Below the pieces are notes generated by a model. It was not told where the DNA came from and did not search any database. It was given only the letters and a program-made list of their open reading frames with translations. Source: Caballeronia udeis (GTDB taxonomy: Bacteria > Pseudomonadota > Gammaproteobacteria > Burkholderiales > Burkholderiaceae). Taken from it: a stretch of 64,000 nucleotides of DNA. Location of the stretch: assembly GCF_001544555.2 (NCBI RefSeq), contig NZ_FCOK02000035.1, positions 25,962 through 89,961 on the forward strand. The letters run 5' to 3'. Shown here in pieces: positions 1-7,864 of the stretch (position 1 is its first letter; each line of letters opens with the position of its first letter). Made by a program: the position numbers and the translations under genes.

Positions 1-1170
1 GAAAGCGGGCTGCTGTGACGCTTCCATCAGACGGATCGCTTCCGATATCACATACATGCTGTTGCGGACGTTGTCGACCAGGCTTGGCGGCACCGTACTG
101 ATCGACCCCGCTGTCGTGATCTGCTGGGCCACGGTATCAGTGAGTTGCGTTACCGCCGGCAGCGTTGCAGACGTCATCTGACGGGTCCGCACGTACGTTT
201 CAACATCCGCGCGAGGGTTCGCGGAAGCGGGTGAGCCGGGAGCCGAATATTTGGCGAACACGGCCGATGCCTGATGGGCGACCGCCACGAAGGTCTGCGT
301 TTCTCCGGGCGTTACTGCTTTGTTCAGTGCATAGGCTGTCGGCACCGTGCCAATGAGAATCAGCATGATCAGGCCCATGCCCTTCTGCCCATCGTTCGAA
401 CCATGAGCAAAGGAGACCCCCGTGCAGGTCAGGACCAGCAGGCTGCGAATCCAGAACGGCGGTGGTTTGTTGCCGACCGGTTCGGCGTAGAGCGCGGGAA
501 CACGCACCACGGCTTTGAGTATCAGCAAGAGCAGGCCGGAGAGCAAAAAGCCGATAATTGGCGAGAACAGCAGTGATTTTCCAACCCCGACCGCTTGCGT
601 CCAGTCGACGCCGCTGGTACCGGATGGGCCACGCATCAGTTGGTTCATCAGGCCGACGCCAATGATCGAACCAATCAACGTATGCGAGCTGGAGGAGGGT
701 AGTCCGAAGTACCAGGTTGCCAGGTTCCAGACAATTGCGGCAATCAACAGCGCAAATACCATGGCGAAACCCGCGTGGCCACCCACCTGCAAAATCAGCT
801 CGACGGGGAGCAACTGGACAATACCAAACGCCACCGCGCCGCTGGAAACCATGACGCCCACAAAATTCCACGCACCCGACCAGAGCACCGCGAGATTGGG
901 CGTCAGCGAGTGAGTGTAGATAACGGTGGCCACGGCGTTCGCCGTGTCGTGAAAACCATTGACGAACTCGAAGCCAAGCGCGATCAGCATCGCGAAGCCG
1001 AGGAGGACGTAGGGGAATGCCGAGCTTTGTTGTACCGGCTCGAGGTCTATGACCAGATGGACGGCGACGAAGGCGACGCCTATGGCGAGGATCAGCAGGA
1101 AGATTGCCAGACTCAGGTTGCGGGTACGCTCGCTGACAGCACTTGTCTGAGGAAACATGAGATCTGGCAT
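1..1170 (-). CDS. PiT-family inorganic phosphate transporter (3' end beyond the window)
   Basis: Integral membrane permease that moves inorganic phosphate (as metal phosphate) into the cytoplasm with protons or sodium. The visible 390 codons run to the window edge without a stop. Both family signature repeats are present: NGFHDTANAV at residues 71-80 and SFAHGSNDGQKG near residues 253-264, each beside hydrophobic helices. The ATG at 1170 is chosen because GGGAA lies 6 bases upstream; an in-frame ATG at 1176 would sit directly on that site. A long loop near residues 290-370 is rich in Ser, Thr and Ala. No phoU-like DUF47 gene is adjacent on the visible side. The family is clear; symporter type and affinity are not. 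Confidence 0.9.
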   Translation of the reverse strand, partial: MPDLMFPQTSAVSERTRNLSLAIFLLILAIGVAFVAVHLVIDLEPVQQSSAFPYVLLGFAMLIALGFEFVNGFHDTANAVATVIYTHSLTPNLAVLWSGAWNFVGVMVSSGAVAFGIVQLLPVELILQVGGHAGFAMVFALLIAAIVWNLATWYFGLPSSSSHTLIGSIIGVGLMNQLMRGPSGTSGVDWTQAVGVGKSLLFSPIIGFLLSGLLLLILKAVVRVPALYAEPVGNKPPPFWIRSLLVLTCTGVSFAHGSNDGQKGMGLIMLILIGTVPTAYALNKAVTPGETQTFVAVAHQASAVFAKYSAPGSPASANPRADVETYVRTRQMTSATLPAVTQLTDTVAQQITTAGSISTVPPSLVDNVRNSMYVISEAIRLMEASQQPAF

Positions 1171-1410
1171 GATCATTTCCCGTGGCTACTGGACTGCCAT
1201 CCTACAACCAGCCTTCAAAATGCTCAGTGAAGGATTTGTGGCATTTATATTTCGGATACCTGTCTATTGTTTTCAACGCGCTGCTGACTACTGATGCTGG
1301 CGGCGGCCCATGTGCCCGAAACGAAGGGGATGGACAGGACGAATGGCAACCTTCACGGAACCACCTGAAGATTCGCAAGCAGTGACCGTAAGAGCGACCG
1401 CCCGCAGTTT

Positions 1411-2454
1411 TCAATCATAGGAGAAGACGCTACCGAATTTGTCCATATGTTCGAGCGCCATGCCCGAGCCGCGCACGACGCACGTCAGGGGGGCTTCGGC
1501 GACAAGCACGGGCAGGCCCGTCTCCTCGGCAAGCAGGCGGTCGAGATCTCGCAGCAGCGCACCGCCGCCCGCGAGCATGATCCCGCGTTCGGCAATGTCG
1601 GCGCCGAGTTCAGGCGGCGTGTTTTCGAGCGCGATCTTGACCGCGGAAATTATCTGGTTCAGCGGATCGGAGAGCGCTTCGAGGATCTCATTGCTGGATA
1701 CCGTGAAGCTACGCGGTATACCCTCGGACATGTTGCGGCCCCTCACTTCCATTTCCATCACTTCCGAACCAGGGAAGGCGGAACCTATCTCCTTCTTGAT
1801 GGCTTCAGCGGTCTGCTCACCAATCAGCATGCCGTAGTTGCGACGGATATAGTTGACGATCGCGTCGTCGAACTTGTCGCCGCCGACACGCACGGAACCC
1901 TTGTACACGATGCCTCCGAGTGAAATGACGCCTACTTCGGTCGTGCCGCCGCCGATGTCGACCACCATCGAGCCGGTCGGCTCGGACACGGGCAGACCGG
2001 CACCGGTTGCGGCCGCCATGGGTTCTTCGATCAGGTAGACCTGCGACGCTCCGGCGCTATGCGCGGCTTCCTTGATCGCACGTCGTTCGACCTGGGTGGA
2101 TCCGCAGGGCACGCAGACAACGATCCGCGGCGATGGCGCCAACAGGCGGGTTTCGTGCGCCATCCGGATAAAGCGTTTGATCATTTGCTCGGTAATGCTG
2201 AAGTCGGCGATTACGCCGTCCTTCATCGGGCGGATGGCTTCAATGTTGCCTGGTACCTTGCCGAGCATCTGCTTGGCTTCCTTGCCCACGGCCAGAATGG
2301 TTTTTTTGCCATTCGGGCCGCCTTCCTGACGAATGGAGACCACCGACGGCTCGTCAAGGACAATACCCTTGCCACGCATGTAGATCAGCGTATTCGAGGT
2401 ACCGAGATCAATCGCCAGGTCGTTGGAAAAATAACTGCGCAGAAAACCGAACAT
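1411..2454 (-). CDS. mreB: MreB, actin-like rod-shape protein (stand-alone copy)
   Basis: Cytoplasmic actin homologue that polymerises under the inner membrane and directs the elongasome. It has 347 residues, the usual MreB length. The N-terminal amphipathic helix (MFGFLRSYFS), phosphate-1 loop (DLGTSNTL, where most beta-proteobacterial MreB proteins have DLGTANTL), phosphate-2 loop (VVDIGGGTTEVG) and adenosine loop (LAGGGALLRDLD) are all visible. AGGA lies 6 bases before the ATG. The usual partners mreC, mreD, mrdA and rodA are not next to it: a phosphate transporter lies downstream and a DUF1697 gene upstream. This suggests a second copy, with the main mreBCD cluster elsewhere (inference). 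Confidence 0.93.
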   Translation of the reverse strand: MFGFLRSYFSNDLAIDLGTSNTLIYMRGKGIVLDEPSVVSIRQEGGPNGKKTILAVGKEAKQMLGKVPGNIEAIRPMKDGVIADFSITEQMIKRFIRMAHETRLLAPSPRIVVCVPCGSTQVERRAIKEAAHSAGASQVYLIEEPMAAATGAGLPVSEPTGSMVVDIGGGTTEVGVISLGGIVYKGSVRVGGDKFDDAIVNYIRRNYGMLIGEQTAEAIKKEIGSAFPGSEVMEMEVRGRNMSEGIPRSFTVSSNEILEALSDPLNQIISAVKIALENTPPELGADIAERGIMLAGGGALLRDLDRLLAEETGLPVLVAEAPLTCVVRGSGMALEHMDKFGSVFSYD

Positions 2455-2618
2455 TCAAAATCCTGTCTTGCTTGACGCAAGGCACTCGGCCCCGTCACGT
2501 GCGACCAGGCTGCGGTCGGGAGTGGGAAGAGTAACAGTTTCGGGAAAACGGAGCCGCAGCGCCGCCCGCGCGACGCTGTTGGCAAGCGTGCCTGGGCACC
2601 GTAAAGGCCTGAAGCTGA

Positions 2619-3128
2619 CTACGCTGCCGTCAACTCGACGAGCTTGGCCACGGTATTCATGTTGCGAGCGGTTCCAGTTTTCGCGGCCGGGATTTTCAGT
2701 TTTGAACGGGCTATTCCGTCTTTGTAGTGCACGTAGATCTCACGCGTCCCGAGTGCGATTTCTTCTGTCTGACGGCCACTCACGCTATCCAGGAAATCGG
2801 CCGGAGGCGGTGCATCGAGAAAGATGGCGACGGTCAGATTCGGAGCTTCCGACCTGAAGGGATTTGCGGCAAGCACCCCCACCAGTTCAGCACCGGTCCG
2901 GACCAGAACGCCGACCGGTTTACCGGCGTAGGACTCGAGGCTACGTTCCAGCTTGGCCTTCACGGACGCTTCCGCAAGCTTGCTTTCGAATACGACGTTG
3001 CCGCTGGCAATATACGTGCGCACATTCGAAAAACCAACGGAGGTGCACATTGCGCGAAGTTCGGTCATGGGAAGCTTGCCGGTGCCGCCAACATTCACGG
3101 CCCGCAAGAGAGCGGCGTAGGTAGTCAT
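2619..3128 (-). CDS. DUF1697 domain protein
   Basis: Small cytoplasmic protein of 169 residues covering the whole DUF1697 family. The N-terminus (TYAALLRAVNVGGTGKLPM) and the segment RTYIASGNVVFES near residues 37-49 are the family hallmarks. No biochemical function is established for the family. It has no signal peptide or membrane segment. It is transcribed towards mreB, with 164 bases between them, so co-transcription is uncertain. No strong ribosome-binding site is visible before the ATG. Confidence 0.85.
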   Translation of the reverse strand: MTTYAALLRAVNVGGTGKLPMTELRAMCTSVGFSNVRTYIASGNVVFESKLAEASVKAKLERSLESYAGKPVGVLVRTGAELVGVLAANPFRSEAPNLTVAIFLDAPPPADFLDSVSGRQTEEIALGTREIYVHYKDGIARSKLKIPAAKTGTARNMNTVAKLVELTAA

Positions 3129-3326
3129 CGAGATAGGTTATGGCCGTTTTTATCGACAGGCTTGGCACTTGAGCCGGCTAAGACTCAATAGATGCGCAGC
3201 AACTTTATCTTCTCGATCCCTGCGCCGCAAGGCGACGGAGGTTTCAACATGCGGGATGCGGCGCGCCGTCTTGCCCGTGCGATAAAATCGGTACACCACT
3301 TTCAAACTGGACAAGGGATTTTTGCA

Positions 3327-3710
3327 ATGACCCAGGAAGATCAGATCACTCCCGTATCGACGACCTTCGCAACTCCCCTCGATCTGTACAGGGCGATCTC
3401 ACGCGTATGGTCGGGAGACACGTCAAGTCCGACTAACGCCTGGTCGCAGTCGAATCCGGCGCAGAATCATTGCAGCATCACCTCGCTCGTTGTGCACGAT
3501 CATTTCGGCGGTGAGATTCTTTCAACGCGGACCTCAGGCGGGACGCACTTCTACAATCTGGTCGACGGAAAAAAATGGGACCTGACGGTGAGTCAGTTCG
3601 CCGAACCCGTGCCGTATGACGACACGCCATCCACGCGCGAGGCTGCGTTGGCGGATACCTCGCAGGACAAATACACGCTTCTGACGTCGAGACTGAAAGA
3701 GGTCAGATAG
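3327..3710 (+). CDS. YunG-like protein
   Basis: A 127-residue cytoplasmic protein similar to Bacillus YunG. The shared features are a helix with LDLYRAISRVWS near residues 18-29, then SNPAQNHCSITSLVVHDHFGGEIL, then THFYNLVDGKKWDLT. The Cys, His and Asp residues in the middle block look like a degenerate peptidase-like fold, but no activity is known. The frame opens upstream at 3192. The ATG at 3327 is preferred because AAGGGA precedes it and homology begins just after it. It diverges from the DUF1697 gene and stands alone. Confidence 0.8.
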   Translation: MTQEDQITPVSTTFATPLDLYRAISRVWSGDTSSPTNAWSQSNPAQNHCSITSLVVHDHFGGEILSTRTSGGTHFYNLVDGKKWDLTVSQFAEPVPYDDTPSTREAALADTSQDKYTLLTSRLKEVR

Positions 3711-3727
3711 ACAGATTCAAATGCACC

Positions 3728-4897
3728 CTATGACTTCGGCGATGTGAAACGTACGCACAGCAGCGCCGCCACGGCCAGCGCTGCTGCAGCCACACTCAAG
3801 GATCCCGAGAACGAATGATGCGGTGCATACATCGCATTGGCCACGAGCGGTCCCACGATTTGCCCGATGCCGAAGCATGCCGTCATCACGGCAAGGATGC
3901 TCACCCACAAGGTGTGTGCGACCCGACGTCCTGCGAGCATCGAAATTGTCGTGGTGCCCATGAAGGTACCGCCTACGATCAACGCGCTGCCGAGGTATCC
4001 GGCCGGGTTCGGCGCCACCACGGGCAAGATCACGCCGAACGCTTGCAGCGCGAGATTCACGAACAGCGCGCGTCGTGTGCCAAGGCGCATATGCACCGCA
4101 TGCCAGATGAAACACGACGGAACCGCGCCCAGGCCAAACAACGCCCAGACCTGGATAGGATCGATTGAACCAAGCGCGTTCCTGACGAAGAACGGCAGGT
4201 AGGTCGCGGTGATGATGTAGCCGAAGCCGGCAAGCCCGTAGAGCGCGATCAGCCGTCCCGCGCCGAGCGCAGGAAAGGACTCGTGTCCGTGTAACGCTGG
4301 ACGCGTGCCGGTATCCTCGACAGGGCGGGCATCGAGACCCGGCAGCGCGATGACGGCAAGGATCAGTGAGCCTGCTGCGAGCACCCACCAAAGCCCCGCG
4401 CTGTGCAGGTCAAACGTGCGTCCTGCGACCAGCATTTCAGAAGACAGCACAATGCCCATGCCGACACCCGCATAAAGCACGGGCGCACCGCTCGTGTGGC
4501 CGCGATGTTGCAGCAGCCAGAGGGAAGCAGCGACCATGGTGACCGCGCTGACGGCGCCTGTGATGCCGCGCATCGCGATGATCAGCCAGGGCGCATTCAA
4601 CAGCGCCGTTACCCCGAGACACAACACGATGCCCCCGAGCGCAAGCACGCATAGCCTGCGCGAGTGCCGCGGATGCACGGCGGCAGTCAGCAGGGCCCCA
4701 AGCAGATAACCCGCATAGTTGGCCGATGCGGCGAGCGTGCCCTGATGCACGGTCAGCACGGCGTCGCTGACCATGACCGGGTAGATGCCCGTGAACGCAA
4801 AACGTCCGAACCCCATGCCGACCGCCATGACCAGCGCGGCAACCAGTGCCGCCATGCCCTGGCTTGCTGTCGACGAAGCCTGTCGAGTCGTGCTCAT
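3728..4897 (-). CDS. YbfB/YjiJ-family MFS transporter
   Basis: Inner-membrane major facilitator of 389 residues with about 12 hydrophobic segments. The first helix (ALVMAVGMGFGRFAFTGIYP) has the GFGRFAF motif that marks the YbfB/YjiJ branch. The substrate is unknown. The start codon overlaps the stop of the upstream LysR gene by four bases (ATGA), so the two genes are translationally coupled and the regulator comes first in the transcript. It runs convergently towards the YunG-like gene with only 17 bases between the stops. Confidence 0.87.
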   Translation of the reverse strand: MSTTRQASSTASQGMAALVAALVMAVGMGFGRFAFTGIYPVMVSDAVLTVHQGTLAASANYAGYLLGALLTAAVHPRHSRRLCVLALGGIVLCLGVTALLNAPWLIIAMRGITGAVSAVTMVAASLWLLQHRGHTSGAPVLYAGVGMGIVLSSEMLVAGRTFDLHSAGLWWVLAAGSLILAVIALPGLDARPVEDTGTRPALHGHESFPALGAGRLIALYGLAGFGYIITATYLPFFVRNALGSIDPIQVWALFGLGAVPSCFIWHAVHMRLGTRRALFVNLALQAFGVILPVVAPNPAGYLGSALIVGGTFMGTTTISMLAGRRVAHTLWVSILAVMTACFGIGQIVGPLVANAMYAPHHSFSGSLSVAAAALAVAALLCVRFTSPKS

Positions 4898-5802
4898 GAT
4901 GATTTCCTCTTGGCTGCGGGTTGCTTCGAGATGAACGGCGCAAGTGCTTCGCGCAGCGCATTGAACGCTGCCGTCTCATATCCGTTTCGATGAACGAGCC
5001 AGGTATCCACCTTCGCCACCGCATGAGTGCGCAACGCCGGCGGTTCGCGCAGCAGGTCGAGCACGCTGCGCGGCACGAGCGATACGCAGCCGCCTGCCGC
5101 AACGCAGGCCAGCATGCTGTGATACGACCCGACCTCCTGGATGTCGAGCGGCGTTCTGTCATGGCCAAACCATTCTTCGGCGAGCACGCGGTAGCTGCAG
5201 CCATCTGCAAACGCGGCAAGCGAACGCACGGTGATATCCGAGCCCTGGCGGACGGCAGCGTGGCCCGGCGGCAGCACGAGCAGGATCTCCTCTCGAAAGA
5301 CCGGTTCGCCAATAAGTCCAACTGCCTCGAGATCCGATGCCGACGCCATGTCGCCGCACGGCGGCAGCGCTGCGAACGCGCAATCGACCAAACCGCTGCG
5401 AACCTGCTCGAGCAGTTGCCGCGAGGGCGCGGTGGAAATCCTGAGCTGGACGTCGGGGTACTGCACATGAAGGGCTGCAAGCGGTCCAGGCAGACGAGCC
5501 GCAGCCGTGCTTTCCATGGTGCCGATCCTGAGCGTGCCCGAAGGCGCCTGAGGACTCAGCACCTGTCGCGCTTCGTCAGCCAGGGCGAGCATGCGGTTGG
5601 CGTAGCCGAGAAAACGTTCGCCTTCCACGCTCAGCGTGAGACGGTTGCCGTCGCGCCGGAACAGTGCCACCCCCAGTTCCTCTTCGAGCTGCTGGATTCG
5701 CGTGGTCACGTTCGACTGCACGCGGCCGAGCCGCTTGGCCGCCCGGGTCACGCTGAGTTCGGCGGCGACGACGCGAAAAATGTCGAGACTGGTGTGATCC
5801 AT
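4894..5802 (-). CDS. LysR-family transcriptional regulator
   Basis: DNA-binding regulator of 302 residues. The N-terminal winged helix covers residues 4-62 (LDIFRVVAAELSVTRAAKRLG, then QSNVTTRIQQLEEELG). The effector-binding domain covers about residues 88-290. The C-terminal tail is basic. It is the first gene of a two-gene unit with the YbfB-like transporter and lies back to back with the MdtG-like transporter gene. A perfect 9-bp inverted repeat in the shared upstream region is a candidate binding site, so it may control itself and both transporters (inference). The inducer is unknown. Confidence 0.9.
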   Translation of the reverse strand: MDHTSLDIFRVVAAELSVTRAAKRLGRVQSNVTTRIQQLEEELGVALFRRDGNRLTLSVEGERFLGYANRMLALADEARQVLSPQAPSGTLRIGTMESTAAARLPGPLAALHVQYPDVQLRISTAPSRQLLEQVRSGLVDCAFAALPPCGDMASASDLEAVGLIGEPVFREEILLVLPPGHAAVRQGSDITVRSLAAFADGCSYRVLAEEWFGHDRTPLDIQEVGSYHSMLACVAAGGCVSLVPRSVLDLLREPPALRTHAVAKVDTWLVHRNGYETAAFNALREALAPFISKQPAAKRKSS

Positions 5803-5806
5803 GAAA

Positions 5807-5852
5807 ATCTCAATTAGAGAACGATATAAACATCATATTCCCAAATTGAGAT
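5807..5852. promoter_or_regulatory. Inverted repeat in the LysR/MFS divergent promoter region
   Basis: ATCTCAATT at 5807-5815 is repeated exactly in inverted orientation as AATTGAGAT at 5844-5852. Arm centres are 37 bases apart. The AT-rich block starts five bases upstream of the LysR ATG and lies about 100 bases before the MdtG-like gene. This fits a LysR recognition-plus-activation pair, but no binding data exist. Confidence 0.45.
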
Positions 5853-5950
5853 AATATGCAAGCGGTCTACTCCTTTTGCGATGGTGACCCGGATCGACGC
5901 TCATGCGCCCGGCCATCGTTCAACGCCTGACAGAACGTTTCGAGGCTCTC

Positions 5951-7210
5951 ATGAATCCGCAAGCAAGCAGTTCGCTCATACCGCCGGACGGCCAGGTCCA
6001 GAGGCTCAGCTATGCAGAACGCAACGCACCATACTGGCGGCGCAATTTATTTGTCTGCGTATTCGGGTCCTTTACGACGCTGCTCAGTCTCAGCATGCTG
6101 CTGCCGTTCCTGCCGCTGTACGTGCAGCAGTTGGGCGTGAGTTCGCCGTCGGCGGTCGTGCAGTGGTCGGGTGTCGCGTTCGGGGCAACGTTCTTCGGCA
6201 CCGCGATTACCGCGCCGCTCTGGGGACGTCTGGCGGACCGTTATGGCCGCAAGCCCATGTTGATTCGTGCGGCGGTCGGCATGGCCGTCGTGATGTCGTT
6301 GATCGGACTCGCGCATAACCTGACCGAACTGGTGGTGCTGCGGCTGATTGCGGGGTTGATCGGCGGTTATGCATCCGCTTCCATTGTGATGGTCGGGACG
6401 CAGGCGCCGCGCGAGCGTTCAGGATGGGCGCTGGGCATGTTATCGACGGGCGCGCTCGCGGGTAATCTCGTGGGACCGCTGGTGGGCGGCTTCCTGCCGA
6501 CATGGGTTGGTATCCGCGGCACATTCTTCGTCGGCGGGGCGATCATCGCGGTGGCTGCGCTGCTGACCATCGTGGTGGTGCGTGAAGACTTCGATCCTGC
6601 GACCGACGCGAAGAAGCGTATTGACGCTGGCGCCGCGTTGCCTCCGGCGGTTAACCGCAATGTCATCCTCGCGCTGCTGGTGACGGCAATGATGGTGTTG
6701 CTCGCCAACATGTCGATCGAGCCGATCATCACCGTTTATATCGGGCAACTCGGGGTGCCGGTCGATCATGTCGCGCGCATGGCCGGGATCGTGATGGCGG
6801 CATCGGCGTTCGGCAGCATGCTGACTGCCGCGCGTTTTGGCGCGCTTGCGGATCGCATCGGCAGTTCGAAAGTCATCATCGGGTGTTTGATTGCGACCGG
6901 CGTGGTGTTGGTGCCGCAGGCGTTCGTCACCGAATGGTGGCAGTTGGCCATTCTTCGCGGCTTGATGGGCATGACGCTCGCGGGACTGCTTCCATCAATA
7001 GCCAAGGAGATCCGGCACTCGGTCGCCGATCACAATTCCGGCAAGACACTCGGCTATCTGCAGTCCGCCCAGTTCAGCGGGCAGGTTATCGGCCCGCTGA
7101 TCGGCGGGCAGATCGGTGCGCACATCGGTTTGCGCGCGGTGTTTTTCGTGACGGCGTTTTTGCTGCTTGTTTGCGCCGGATTGAATCGATGGGCGAGGCC
7201 AGTGAGGTGA
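5951..7210 (+). CDS. MdtG-like multidrug efflux MFS transporter
   Basis: Inner-membrane proton antiporter of 419 residues with 12 predicted helices. After a polar N-terminus of about 28 residues, YWRRNLFVCVFGSFTTLLS opens the first helix. The loop motif GRLADRYGRKPML (MFS motif A) follows helix 2 and is echoed by GALADRIGSSK in the second half. Overall layout matches the MdtG/YceE branch, which exports fosfomycin and other drugs in E. coli; the substrate here is unknown. The ATG at 5951 has GAGG upstream, whereas the in-frame ATG at 5903 has no ribosome-binding site. The gene diverges from the LysR/YbfB-like pair. Confidence 0.88.
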   Translation: MNPQASSSLIPPDGQVQRLSYAERNAPYWRRNLFVCVFGSFTTLLSLSMLLPFLPLYVQQLGVSSPSAVVQWSGVAFGATFFGTAITAPLWGRLADRYGRKPMLIRAAVGMAVVMSLIGLAHNLTELVVLRLIAGLIGGYASASIVMVGTQAPRERSGWALGMLSTGALAGNLVGPLVGGFLPTWVGIRGTFFVGGAIIAVAALLTIVVVREDFDPATDAKKRIDAGAALPPAVNRNVILALLVTAMMVLLANMSIEPIITVYIGQLGVPVDHVARMAGIVMAASAFGSMLTAARFGALADRIGSSKVIIGCLIATGVVLVPQAFVTEWWQLAILRGLMGMTLAGLLPSIAKEIRHSVADHNSGKTLGYLQSAQFSGQVIGPLIGGQIGAHIGLRAVFFVTAFLLLVCAGLNRWARPVR

Positions 7211-7363
7211 CTGGCCGACTTCGTCAGCACAGATCCTGATGTGATCAGATTGCGGAAATATTTCAAGTTGCTCGGCGGTCATCCGAAGCTTGATTCGACG
7301 GCGGTGCAGACGGTCGGTGCGAAGGGATGGGATGGGTTTTCGATTTCTATCTTGTCGGCGTAG
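7211..7363 (+). pseudogene. C-terminal remnant of a class I SAM-dependent O-methyltransferase
   Basis: Directly after the MFS stop codon, the same frame encodes 50 residues and a stop. They read as the tail of an O-methyltransferase: KYFKLLGGHPKLDSTAVQTV followed by GAKGWDGFSIS. In intact members of this family the phrase QTVG-x-KGWDGF closes the protein. There is no start codon, no SAM-binding domain and no ribosome-binding site, so this is a fragment left by a deletion or rearrangement. Identification rests on the tail motif alone. Confidence 0.5.
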
Positions 7364-7482
7364 CGAGCTTGAAACGATGACCTTGCGCTTACAACCAGAC
7401 GCCAGGCGAATAGCAATTTTCCCCAAGCCGGAAAGCTCGCGGCCATCCTACGATGGGGGCTCAATCCTCAAGGAGAATTTCC

Positions 7483-7860
7483 ATGATTGACCACATCTCG
7501 ATTGGCGTCCGCAACATCGCCCGGGCCAAGAAATTCTATGACGCAACGCTCAACGCACTCGGCTATACCTGCTTGAGTGAAGCAGAGGATTCGCTGGGAT
7601 ATGGCCTGGACACCATTGCACTCTGGATCAATGCAGCAGACCGTCCTGTTCCGCCAGACGCCGGGTCAGGACTGCACCTATGCTTCACCGCTCTGGCGCG
7701 TGAGGACGTCAATGCTTTTCACGCAGCTGCGCTCGGCGCGGGCGGCTTCGACAACGGCAAGCCCGGATTGCGCGCCAGTTACGGCGCCAACTATTACGCG
7801 GCTTACGTTATCGACCCTGATGGCTACCGGCTCGAGGCTTATTGCGGTCAAGCCGCTTGA
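7483..7860 (+). CDS. VOC-family (glyoxalase/bleomycin-resistance fold) protein
   Basis: Cytoplasmic protein of 125 residues with two beta-alpha-beta-beta-beta modules. It starts with MIDHISIGVRNIARAKKFYD, the typical VOC opening. His4, His65 (GLHLCF) and Glu118 (YRLEAY) are placed as metal ligands in this superfamily. The substrate cannot be assigned, because relatives include lyases, dioxygenases and drug-binding proteins. The ATG at 7483 has AAGGAGA upstream; the frame opens earlier at 7453 without support. It is convergent with the efflux operon, the two stops being 4 bases apart. Confidence 0.87.
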   Translation: MIDHISIGVRNIARAKKFYDATLNALGYTCLSEAEDSLGYGLDTIALWINAADRPVPPDAGSGLHLCFTALAREDVNAFHAAALGAGGFDNGKPGLRASYGANYYAAYVIDPDGYRLEAYCGQAA

Positions 7861-7864
7861 CGCC

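Noticed and set aside
1171..1410. Possible Pho box or promoter upstream of the phosphate transporter
   Set aside because: No TGTCA-type direct repeats at 11-bp spacing were found, and candidate -35/-10 pairs have poor spacing.
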